Source: a virus
IMG/VR virus record: IMGVR_UViG_2162886015_000005
Location: 1-44,066 of that record
Strand: one strand, 5' to 3'
DNA length: 44,066 nucleotides
Notes under the pieces: model-generated
Database searches by the model: none
Told to the model about the DNA's origin: nothing
What the model saw: only the letters and a program-made list of their open reading frames with translations
Program-made: the position numbers and the translations under genes
In this document: positions 1 through 7,445 of the stretch, piece by piece
Layout: each line of letters begins with the position of its first letter
Position numbering within the stretch: position 1 is the first letter of the stretch

Positions 1-872
1 CCGCAACCACATCGAGCCAGAGCTTTTTAGAATCAAGCTCCGATGCTGTCGGCAGCACGATGACCGTCGAGTACAACGACTTCATCAATGTCAACGTCGT
101 TCGGATTTCCAACGGCCTGACCAATATGTCTTGGAAGGCTGATTACAACTATATCGAAGGTATCAACAATCTTAAAATAACTAGTGTCCACGGCGAGGTC
201 ATGCTGCGGAATTGTACCGGCCCACGAAGTGGATGCTCGTCCTCAGAAGAGGACGTTGGTAATTTCATTGTCTGGGATAGGCTTTCAAACTCTGGCCAGA
301 ATAATACGACTTTCTTTCCGAGTGACGGAAACAGCGACGGGGTCACAATAACTTCCGAGAATATCCAGAACAATATCGTTGTTATTAATCAGGCTGCCGA
401 TGGCTCAAATCCCGTGGGAAATGGTCTTTTTGGGCAGCGCGCGGCCACTCTTGGTAACGTCACTATTTCAGGTAACTGGCTAGACGCGAGCGGTACCGGC
501 GATTGCGGGATCAGCGGTGCGGTCAGCGGCGGAAATACTGTCACGGCCCAGCAAACGGGAACGGTGCTCAACGTCACGGGCACAAGCAGCAGCTTTAACA
601 ACAACCCAATTGAGGTTGGCTGGCAGGCTTTCCATTCCGCCTATAGCACGTCTTCCATTGTTTCTCCGGGGACAGGCGGCGGCAACACAGGCACGTACAA
701 CATGAGCGGTGGTTCGCAGTCGGCTGGGCCAGATAGTAACTGGACGCTTGTGCCGGGCTTCACGAGTTTCACATCGACTGGGAATTACCTGCTCAACGAC
801 CCAGGCCACACAGGTGTGCCGACAGCGATTGGTTACACCGCCCCGCAAATGGCGGCGACGAACTGTTTCTAA
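1..872 (+). CDS. Secreted beta-helix-like tail/receptor protein, C-terminal part (continues from the right edge)
   Basis: The frame is open from base 3 to the stop at 872 (about 289 codons). The last base of the window plus bases 1-2 make one GCC codon, so this joins in frame to the ORF starting at 43463, for 491 aa in total. The visible part is rich in Asn, Gly, Ser, Thr and Val, with recurring short turns (NNL, SGNWL, NNNP) typical of right-handed parallel beta-helix proteins such as tailspikes. The internal ATG at 60 is not the true start. Function is inferred from composition, fold type and position before the tail adaptor genes; a tailspike or secreted surface protein is the likeliest role. 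Confidence 0.75.
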   Translation, partial: ATTSSQSFLESSSDAVGSTMTVEYNDFINVNVVRISNGLTNMSWKADYNYIEGINNLKITSVHGEVMLRNCTGPRSGCSSSEEDVGNFIVWDRLSNSGQNNTTFFPSDGNSDGVTITSENIQNNIVVINQAADGSNPVGNGLFGQRAATLGNVTISGNWLDASGTGDCGISGAVSGGNTVTAQQTGTVLNVTGTSSSFNNNPIEVGWQAFHSAYSTSSIVSPGTGGGNTGTYNMSGGSQSAGPDSNWTLVPGFTSFTSTGNYLLNDPGHTGVPTAIGYTAPQMAATNCF

Positions 873-880
873 TCCATCGG

Positions 881-1078
881 CTACCCAAATATCCGCATAG
901 CACTGCGCATTTCCGAAGAGTCTATAAATTCTCGATAGCGCCATTCGCCTGAAATAAGTTTCCGCATGACGGGCCGACTACGGACTTCTCTGCCGTCTAC
1001 TAACCGCACACCACGCCACCACGAGACGTAATGGAGATGCCATTCCTCAAGGCTGGGGCACTTCTCCTTCGCTGTCAT
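881..1078 (-). CDS. Small hypothetical protein, lone minus-strand gene among late genes
   Basis: A 65-aa ORF (MTAKEKCPSLEEW...) lies opposite to the late genes on both sides. The ATG at 1078 is chosen because GGAGG sits 5 bases upstream; an ATG four codons earlier lacks this. The protein is charged and Trp-rich (EEWHLHYVSWW, then a basic region). No family is recognised. Position and orientation fit a moron, an accessory gene inserted between late genes. Real gene is likely because of the ribosome-binding site and protein-like composition. Confidence 0.55.
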   Translation of the reverse strand: MTAKEKCPSLEEWHLHYVSWWRGVRLVDGREVRSRPVMRKLISGEWRYREFIDSSEMRSAMRIFG

Positions 1079-1166
1079 CGCTACCTCCATCCCCCGACCC
1101 TACCACCCTCCATTTCGACAGGGCAAATCAGCCGCTAACGCGGCCATAACCGCTTGGATCTAATAG

Positions 1167-1811
1167 ATGACAATCTCGACCTTTGTTGACCTGAAGTCGC
1201 AGATTGCCACCTATCTCAACCGTTCAAACCTGACCTCTCAAATCCCGGTCTTTGTCCAGCTTGCCGAAACCCGCATTTATTATGGCAACAAGGAGGCCCC
1301 ATTCGTCTCTGAGCCCCTTCGTATTCAGGCAATGGAACAGAGTTATGACGTTGCCATATCGGCCCAGACCGCTGCCCTCCCCAGCGATTATCTTGCCCAT
1401 AGGCGGCTTTACCTGACCAGCGATGGCGGCCGGCTTGATTTTATGATGCCGACAGCTTTCTGGGACAGGTACAATTACGGCGCTTCCGGGCAGCCCAAGA
1501 AATTCACGATTGAGGCTGGTAATCTCGTTTTTGGCCCCATCCCTGACACCACCTATACCGGCAAGCTTCTCTACTACAGGAAATTCAGCGCCCTTGCAGC
1601 CGACTCCGATACCAACTGGATACTGGCCAATGCGCCGGGCGTCTATATTCAGGGCGCCCTTATTGAGGCGTATCGCTTCGTCCGCAACATGGAGCAGGCT
1701 CAAGCGGCGCTGAATGCCTTTACTGGGATCGTCAACGCCCTGAATGGCGCTGACAAGAGCGATGTGTATGCCGCGCCGTGGGCCGCGACACCGGATAGCT
1801 CAACGCCGTGA
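1167..1811 (+). CDS. Tail adaptor / head-completion-like protein
   Basis: A 214-aa protein beginning MTISTFVDLKSQIATYL. The pattern fits the phage adaptor group: an N-terminal helical region, a central stretch ending in LLYYRKFSAL, then NWILANAPGVYIQGALIEAYRF, a helix seen in gp4-like or tail-tubular adaptors that connect portal and tail in podoviruses. It is followed with a 4-base overlap by the tail stabilisation gene, which supports a role in the neck. Assignment is from remembered family pattern and context. Confidence 0.6.
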   Translation: MTISTFVDLKSQIATYLNRSNLTSQIPVFVQLAETRIYYGNKEAPFVSEPLRIQAMEQSYDVAISAQTAALPSDYLAHRRLYLTSDGGRLDFMMPTAFWDRYNYGASGQPKKFTIEAGNLVFGPIPDTTYTGKLLYYRKFSALAADSDTNWILANAPGVYIQGALIEAYRFVRNMEQAQAALNAFTGIVNALNGADKSDVYAAPWAATPDSSTP

Positions 1812-3268
1812 AGCGCATCCCGCTTGCGAAATGGACGCCAGACCTTTTCGGGCTGGCCAATCCCGGCCAGACAGATGCCAAGAACGTATTCGGGACCGGG
1901 AGTGGATATTCGCCATGGAAGGCGTTCTCTGCCATCTCGACAACGCCTCTCAGCGCCCAAGCCAAGGGCGCGATCTCGGCACAGGATTCGACCGGATCTA
2001 CCAATACCTTCGCGGGCGATTCCTCCAATCTCTACAAACTCACTGGAGGGACGTTCGCAGACGTTTCAAAGGTGGGTGGCTATACCCTATCGACTACAGA
2101 TCGGTGGAGCGCAGCTCAGTATGGCCAGCGGGTTATCTTCACTCAGATTGGCGATCCCGTTCAGTATTATGACTTGGGCTCATCAACCATCTTTGCTGAT
2201 CTTGGGGGCAGTCCTCCGCAGGCAAAATACGTAGCCGTTGTCCGTGATTTTGTTGTTCTGGCAAACACTACGACCTCTCCTAATCAGCTTGCATGGTCTG
2301 GGTTCAATGATTCGGCCGGCTGGACGCCAGGAACGAACCAGAGTGACAAGCAGACGCTACAAGGCGGTGGCTTAATCAACGGCATCATCGGGGGGGATGT
2401 AGGTTACATCTTCCAAGAGCGGGCGATAACCCGCATGACCTACGAGGGTCCGCCGCTTTATTTCCGGTTCGATCTTCTGGAGGATAAGCGTGGGTTGGCT
2501 GCTCCGGGCTCATTGGTCCGCGTCGGCTCCTCGATGTTCTTCTATGCCCAGGACGGGTTTTACCGGAAGGACGGCGATACAGAAAGCGTCTCTATCGGCA
2601 ATCAACGGATTGATGATTGGTTCGCGGCGCACATTCAGTCGAATACGCTTGCACAGGTTACGGCGGCTCTTGATCCGGCAAACAAGCTCGTCATCTGGTC
2701 TTTCGTCTCTACCGATGCGACGGATACCAGCCACCCCGACACGCTGCTGATTTTCAACTGGCAGAATGAAGAATGGTCATACGCCAAGATTGATCATGAG
2801 ATGGTCTTTTTCCCGGCTCTGACCGAGGGCTATACACTAGAACAGCTTGCGGCGGTCTATTCGGATCTCGAAACCGTGCCGTTCAGCCTTGATGACAGGG
2901 CGTGGGCCGGCGGATCAGTTTATCTAGGACTATTCGACACTACGCATAATCTCGGGCGATGCGCCGGCGATACGTTGGCGGCGAACATAACCACGGCTGA
3001 TTTTGAGGGTGTGCCGAGCAGGCGGTCCCTGATCGTCAATCTTCAGCCACTGACCGATGCTTCTGCCATGACTGCGATTTGCCAGAGCCGGGAGCGGTTT
3101 GCTGATAGCGTGGCAAGCACGGCCTCTGCATCTATGCAGCCCAATGGCGATATCCCGCTCATGTCATCGGGTCGCTATCATCGCATGCAGCTATCGGTTC
3201 CTGCCGGCACCGTATGGACGTTCGCAAACGGGGTGGACGTTGATGCGCAAGATGACGGTGAGATGTGA
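1808..3268 (+). CDS. Tail needle-base / packaged-DNA stabilisation-like protein
   Basis: 486 aa starting at a GTG (1808) that overlaps the previous stop. The sequence begins KRIPLAKWTPDLFGLANPGQ and continues with repeated beta-rich blocks (VGYIFQERAITRMTYEGPP; SSMFFYAQDGFYRKDG; VIWSFVS). This resembles the P22 gp10-like stabilisation proteins, which are propeller-like and close the portal channel. Context between an adaptor and virion proteins agrees. The C-terminal third (about residues 370-486) is a separate beta-rich region. Confidence 0.6.
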   Translation: MKRIPLAKWTPDLFGLANPGQTDAKNVFGTGSGYSPWKAFSAISTTPLSAQAKGAISAQDSTGSTNTFAGDSSNLYKLTGGTFADVSKVGGYTLSTTDRWSAAQYGQRVIFTQIGDPVQYYDLGSSTIFADLGGSPPQAKYVAVVRDFVVLANTTTSPNQLAWSGFNDSAGWTPGTNQSDKQTLQGGGLINGIIGGDVGYIFQERAITRMTYEGPPLYFRFDLLEDKRGLAAPGSLVRVGSSMFFYAQDGFYRKDGDTESVSIGNQRIDDWFAAHIQSNTLAQVTAALDPANKLVIWSFVSTDATDTSHPDTLLIFNWQNEEWSYAKIDHEMVFFPALTEGYTLEQLAAVYSDLETVPFSLDDRAWAGGSVYLGLFDTTHNLGRCAGDTLAANITTADFEGVPSRRSLIVNLQPLTDASAMTAICQSRERFADSVASTASASMQPNGDIPLMSSGRYHRMQLSVPAGTVWTFANGVDVDAQDDGEM

Positions 3269-3597
3269 CGACACGCTCACCGTCCAATACACGGCCCCTG
3301 CCTGTCACAGGAGGTGAGCCGCGCGATGTGGCGCAAGTGGTCAACAACATACTTCAGGGCAAGATCAATTCGGTTGGGACCGTCACGCTTGCGGCTAATG
3401 CCGCCACGACCACGGTCAATGACTCACGAGTGACGGCCAATAGCGCCATCATCTTTACCCCACAGACCGCGCACGCCGCTGCAATCGCTCTGCCATACGT
3501 CCTCAAGGCGAATATCACCGAGGGCGTAAGTTACGTCATCACGCACGCAAACGACGCCAACAGCGACAAAGTTTTCGTAGCAACACTTTTGGGCTGA
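3265..3597 (+). CDS. Small hypothetical virion protein
   Basis: 110 aa, GTG start at 3265 overlapping the previous stop by 4 bases. The N-terminus is Thr/Ser/Pro-rich, with a short helix (DVAQVVNNILQGKIN) and then a beta-rich region (TVTLAANAATTTVNDSRV... YVITHANDANSDKVFVATLLG). This layout is common for small proteins next to podovirus tail genes that may decorate the tail, but no named family is claimed. Confidence 0.65.
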   Translation: MTTRSPSNTRPLPVTGGEPRDVAQVVNNILQGKINSVGTVTLAANAATTTVNDSRVTANSAIIFTPQTAHAAAIALPYVLKANITEGVSYVITHANDANSDKVFVATLLG

Positions 3598-3600
3598 AAC

Positions 3601-4074
3601 ATGGACATCAACGCGCTTCTTCAGATGCTTCAGGGTGGGGGCGGACCAAGCCTTCAGGGCGGATCGGGCGGTATCTCTGCGCCTCAAGCCGCGCCCATGG
3701 GCAACCCAACTTTGCAGATGCCGCAGTTCCCGGGGGCTGGGTCCAATGCAGGGGTTCAGCAGGTGGCAGCAGCGGCCCATCAAGCGCTTTCCCAGCCGCA
3801 GCAGCCACCGCCCTCAATGAGTGGCCTAATGGGAAGCTCCAATCCCATGATGATGGCGATGCTGATGAAGAGAATGCAGGGCCAGAATACAGACCAGCCG
3901 GGTCAGCAGAATGTCGCGACGCCATCAATGACCGTTTCGCCCGGGTCAATTGGTGGCCAGCAGCTTCCAAGCTTCACCGTCCCGTCCCAAGCCTCTCCGC
4001 TTGACAGCCAATCACCGCAGGGTGTCGGCGGCTTATTCCACAGTGGCTTTCTGAGCAGGCTATTCGGGGGCTAA
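3601..4074 (+). CDS. Gln/Met/Pro-rich virion-associated protein
   Basis: 157 aa of low complexity: MDINALLQMLQGGGG, then Gln-Pro and Met-rich tracts. Residues about 110-123 (MTVSPGSIGGQQLP) nearly match a segment near residue 50 of the protein starting at 5997 (MTVNPGSIGGQQLP), so the two genes share a duplicated module. It lies at the head of a run of internal virion proteins. Function unknown; an ejected or scaffolding-type role is inferred from neighbours. Confidence 0.65.
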   Translation: MDINALLQMLQGGGGPSLQGGSGGISAPQAAPMGNPTLQMPQFPGAGSNAGVQQVAAAAHQALSQPQQPPPSMSGLMGSSNPMMMAMLMKRMQGQNTDQPGQQNVATPSMTVSPGSIGGQQLPSFTVPSQASPLDSQSPQGVGGLFHSGFLSRLFGG

Positions 4075-4511
4075 TGCACCTTATCCAAATACCGGCCACG
4101 GCAGACCAATCAGGGGTTTCGCCGCTAGAGAAGCTTTGGCCCGTGGTTGCGCCACTGCTTGAGAAGGCAGTTGAACTCTCAGGCGGCGTTACGACGCTTG
4201 CCGAGGAATATCAGGCCCTAATCGGCCTCAGAAAGCAGCTCTGGGTGATCGTGGTGGAGGATGGGGCCACTAAGACCATCTCGGCTGCCGGGATCACATC
4301 GCTACAGAAGTTCAGCGGTTCTCAAGTCGCCAATATCGAAATGCTCGGCGGCGACAATATGAAAGCATGGTTCTCCCTCAAGGAAAAGTTTGAGGAATGG
4401 GCCAAAGACGAAGGCTGCACCGAAGTCCGGCTCTACGCCCGGAAAGCGTGGGCTAAGCATCTGTCAGATTACAAGCTGACAGCCTACGTGATGAGCAAAA
4501 CACTGTCATGA
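4074..4511 (+). CDS. GNAT-like internal virion protein (T7 gp13-type)
   Basis: 145 aa. The core has LWPVVAPLLEKAVELSGG, then RKQLWVIVVEDGATKTISAAGIT, then EKFEEWAKDEGCTEVRLYARKAWAKHL. This is the acetyltransferase-fold pattern common in small podovirus internal virion proteins related to T7 gp13, in which a GC-x-x-V-x-L-x-x-R strand precedes a final aromatic segment. Start overlaps the previous stop by one base. Whether it is enzymatically active cannot be seen. Confidence 0.6.
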   Translation: MHLIQIPATADQSGVSPLEKLWPVVAPLLEKAVELSGGVTTLAEEYQALIGLRKQLWVIVVEDGATKTISAAGITSLQKFSGSQVANIEMLGGDNMKAWFSLKEKFEEWAKDEGCTEVRLYARKAWAKHLSDYKLTAYVMSKTLS

Positions 4512-5530
4512 ATGGCGGCGGCGGCACTACTACCACAACCCAGAAATCAGATCCGTGGTCGGGCGCACAGCCTTACCTCACCGATCTCATGTCTCAGGCG
4601 CAGCAGACCTACCAGAATGCGCAGGGCCAGAACCAGATGCCCGGCACATATGCGGGACCGTCTCAGACCACGCAGAATGCGCTTCAGGCCATTACCAACC
4701 GCGCGCAAGCCGGCTCCCCGCTCATCAACCAAGCCGATCAATCGCTTTCCAATATCCTACGGCCCCAGACTGCCCCCGGCTCGGACGCGCTTCAGAGCCT
4801 TATCAGCGGCAACAATATGGGCGCGGCCTATACGCAGGCGGGCGCTGGCTCTAACCCGGCACTGAGCGCGGCCACGCGTGTTCTGGGAGCCAATACCGGG
4901 CCTAATCCCTATCTAGACCAGATGTTCGCGTCTGAGGCCGCTCCGATCACGGATGCGGTCAACGCACAGGCGGGGCTTGCGGGGCGTACTGGCTCCGGTG
5001 CAGATCAGCAGTTGCTCACCCGCAACCTCGGGCAACTTGCCGGCCAGGTCTATGGCTCCAACTATCTCGGAGAGCAGCAGCTAGGCCAGAACGCTGCCTC
5101 CATCCTTTCCGGTATTGGCGAGAACTCGGCACAGCGTCAGCTATCGGCCGGCAACCAACTCAGCAGCAACATTCTTGGTGGTGCAAGCGGGCTCAACAAT
5201 CAGTTCAACACCCAGAACCAGCAGGCCATCCAGGGCGCGACGGTGGCCCCGACTTTGGCAGGGCAGGACTACACCGATCTTCAAAACATGCTCACGGCGG
5301 GCGGTGCGTACGATACCCAGAGCCAGAACCAGCTCAACAGCCTTCTAAGCCAGTTCCAGTACAAGCAGCAGCAGCCTTGGAACATCCTTGCCGGGTACGG
5401 GGGGGCGCTCAGTGGCCTTGGGGGCTTGGGTGGGTCTAGCACTGGCACATCCACGCAGCCGAGCCAGTCCGCGATTCCCGGCCTTGTCGGGACGGGCATC
5501 TCCATGCTTCCGTTCATTCCCGGCCTTTAA
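4508..5530 (+). CDS. Gln/Asn/Gly-rich internal virion protein
   Basis: 340 aa, overlapping the previous gene by 4 bases. The N-terminus is GGGG-Thr-rich, then QKSDPWSGAQPYLTDLMSQA, a signature often seen in podovirus virion proteins next to ejection proteins. The rest is Gln/Asn/Ala/Gly-rich helix (QNQNAL, QAGLAGRTGSGADQQL). No catalytic motif is visible. Likely packaged in the capsid and ejected with the DNA, by context. Confidence 0.6.
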   Translation: MNGGGGTTTTTQKSDPWSGAQPYLTDLMSQAQQTYQNAQGQNQMPGTYAGPSQTTQNALQAITNRAQAGSPLINQADQSLSNILRPQTAPGSDALQSLISGNNMGAAYTQAGAGSNPALSAATRVLGANTGPNPYLDQMFASEAAPITDAVNAQAGLAGRTGSGADQQLLTRNLGQLAGQVYGSNYLGEQQLGQNAASILSGIGENSAQRQLSAGNQLSSNILGGASGLNNQFNTQNQQAIQGATVAPTLAGQDYTDLQNMLTAGGAYDTQSQNQLNSLLSQFQYKQQQPWNILAGYGGALSGLGGLGGSSTGTSTQPSQSAIPGLVGTGISMLPFIPGL

Positions 5531-5532
5531 TA

Positions 5533-6006
5533 ATGGCGATACCGGCGACGATACGGGAGCCGCGCGCCGATATAGAGGCGCAGATTGCAGCGGTGGCAAA
5601 TCCGAGGAGCCCGAAGGCGACTGCCTTCATAGCATCTGGCAGCCCGCTAGTGGACGTACCGGAGGGGCTGTTTGTTGGCCGCCGCTCTGAGGGCACGTTG
5701 ATTTCCCGCGATAGCTCAACCGCAGAATGGTTTTCCTCTGCGCCAGATGTAACGCCGTCAGATATGGCGGGGGTCTTGGGGTATCCAGAACCAAACGATG
5801 CAGTCGAGGCGAGCGGAAGCGCTGTAGCGGTGCAGGCCCTAGATGAGAATGGCAACGTAGTAATGGAATCCGCCTCAACCATCCCAATGGCGAAACGTAC
5901 TTCAGAAATGTACCAGCATTTCGGAACGGTTGTAATTCTTCCGATGGCGGTCGCGCTGGCTAGAAGGCGCGAAAGAGTTTTGCAGGAGGACGCGACTTGT
6001 CGGTAA
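5533..6006 (+). CDS. Hypothetical virion-region protein
   Basis: 157 aa starting with ATG just after the previous stop. Mixed composition with no recognised domain: an N-terminal helix (ADIEAQIAAVANPRSPKAT), an acidic middle region (DVTPSDMAGVLGYPEPNDAV) and a hydrophobic stretch near the C-terminus (GTVVILPMAVALARRR) that could be one membrane segment followed by positive charge. A longer antisense frame exists but breaks the operon pattern. Function unknown. Confidence 0.55.
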   Translation: MAIPATIREPRADIEAQIAAVANPRSPKATAFIASGSPLVDVPEGLFVGRRSEGTLISRDSSTAEWFSSAPDVTPSDMAGVLGYPEPNDAVEASGSAVAVQALDENGNVVMESASTIPMAKRTSEMYQHFGTVVILPMAVALARRRERVLQEDATCR

Positions 6007-7445
6007 CTTACGACTGGAATCCGGTATTCAGCGCCATCCAGGGCCTCGGCCAGCGGATGCAATATCAGAAGGCGCTAGAGGCCATGATGGGCGGTCAAAG
6101 CCCCCAGCAGACGCCGCAGCAGCCTCCGCAAGCTGCCCTGCCCACACCGCCCATGACGGTCAATCCCGGCTCTATTGGTGGCCAGCAGCTTCCGACGCAG
6201 AACATCCCGTCTCAGCCCGCGCCCGCTCCCGCACCGCAGATGGCGACGCCGCAGTCCGCATCCAACCCCTACGCTTCCATGCTTCCGATGCTGAAGTTCA
6301 TGGACCCGTCCATCGGTATGCCGTTGCTTATGCAGATGCAGATGCGTCAGGCAGAGCACCAGCAGAATATCCAGGACCGCGCCGTCAAGCCGCTGGGTGA
6401 TGACGAAGCAAAGGCTATGGGATTGCGCCCCGGTGGCGTCTATGGCCGTGACGTATCTGGCAATGTGGTCACTATCCAGCCTTCCGATATGCACTCTGCC
6501 GGAGCTATGCAGCAGGATCTTCAGGAGAAGATTGACGAGGCGAGCAAAGTCCCGACTACGGCTTATCAAAAAGCTGCGCTTGGCATCGAGCAGCAGAATG
6601 CGAATACGCAGGCTGCGGCGCTTAACAAGCCGGTTTCTGTCGGCTTTGGTGATACGCTTGTCAACCCGCATACGGGCAAGCCTATCTATAGCGGCAATAT
6701 GGGCAGCGGCACGGTCACAACCGACCCTAAAACAGGTATGCCGATAAGTGGCGATGCCTTTCTTAACACGGTGGTCCCGGCTCAATATCGCAATCAGGTG
6801 AAGGCGCTGGGGGAGTATCGCCAAGCGCCCCTTACCGCCATGTCTCTGCGCTCACCAATCGGGGCGCAGCTTTCGACATGGGTCAATCAGGCATACCCGG
6901 CTTATGACGCCAGCCAATATGGTGCTAAGACCAAGGCGCGCGCGGATTTCGTTTCCGGCCCTGATGGGAAGTCTCTCACCGCCATCAATACGGTTGTGGA
7001 TCACCTTGGCACGCTGGGCCAGCTTTCCACGGCTCTCGGCAATGGCGATGTGCAGGCCCTCAATTCTTTAGGCCAAGCCTGGGCGCAACAGACCGGCTCC
7101 CCCGCGCCAACGAACTTTGATGCGCTAAAGCAGATTGCGCAGGACGAAATTGTAAAGGCACTCGTGGGGACGGGCGGTGCTAAGAGCGACCGTGATGCAG
7201 CGGGCGCGACTATCAGCCGGGCTAGCTCTCCGCAGCAGCTGGCCGGCGCAATCCAGACTTATCAGAAGGCACTCGCTGGAAAGCTCGGGCCGCTTCGCCA
7301 GAAGTACAGCTACAACACCAAACTGACTGACTTTAACGATATGCTGACGCCTGAAACCGCGTCTGTTCTGGGCGCGTTGCCGCAGGGCGGCAGTGCTGCG
7401 CCGGCTGCCGGTGGTAGCAAAAATGACCCGCTGGGCATCCGCTAA
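5997..7445 (+). CDS. Internal virion / DNA ejection protein
   Basis: 482 aa, TTG start at 5997 chosen because GGAGG lies 7 bases upstream and no other start precedes YDWNPVFSAI. Residues 1-100 are Pro/Gln-rich and include the duplicated MTVNPGSIGGQQLP module. Residues 270-460 form a helical domain (YRNQVKALGEYRQAPL; INTVVDHLGTLGQLSTAL; IVKALVGTGGAKSDRDAA) of the type found in podovirus ejection proteins, where it may resemble a lytic transglycosylase carrier or channel component. It overlaps the upstream gene by 10 bases and abuts the next. Confidence 0.6.
   Translation: MSVTYDWNPVFSAIQGLGQRMQYQKALEAMMGGQSPQQTPQQPPQAALPTPPMTVNPGSIGGQQLPTQNIPSQPAPAPAPQMATPQSASNPYASMLPMLKFMDPSIGMPLLMQMQMRQAEHQQNIQDRAVKPLGDDEAKAMGLRPGGVYGRDVSGNVVTIQPSDMHSAGAMQQDLQEKIDEASKVPTTAYQKAALGIEQQNANTQAAALNKPVSVGFGDTLVNPHTGKPIYSGNMGSGTVTTDPKTGMPISGDAFLNTVVPAQYRNQVKALGEYRQAPLTAMSLRSPIGAQLSTWVNQAYPAYDASQYGAKTKARADFVSGPDGKSLTAINTVVDHLGTLGQLSTALGNGDVQALNSLGQAWAQQTGSPAPTNFDALKQIAQDEIVKALVGTGGAKSDRDAAGATISRASSPQQLAGAIQTYQKALAGKLGPLRQKYSYNTKLTDFNDMLTPETASVLGALPQGGSAAPAAGGSKNDPLGIR

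Noticed and set aside
480-944. Minus-strand frame of 154 aa opposite the beta-helix protein
   Set aside because: Arg/Ala/Cys-rich composition typical of an antisense shadow; the sense frame continues across the genome junction.
5514-6062. Minus-strand frame of 182 aa opposite the gene at 5533
   Set aside because: The plus frame starts right after the preceding stop and leads to a good TTG/GGAGG start of the next gene; the minus frame would stand alone.
6075-6824. Long minus-strand open frame (249 aa) inside the ejection protein gene
   Set aside because: His/Arg/Leu-rich antisense shadow of a Gln/Ala-rich coding region, with no ribosome-binding site and opposite to the operon.
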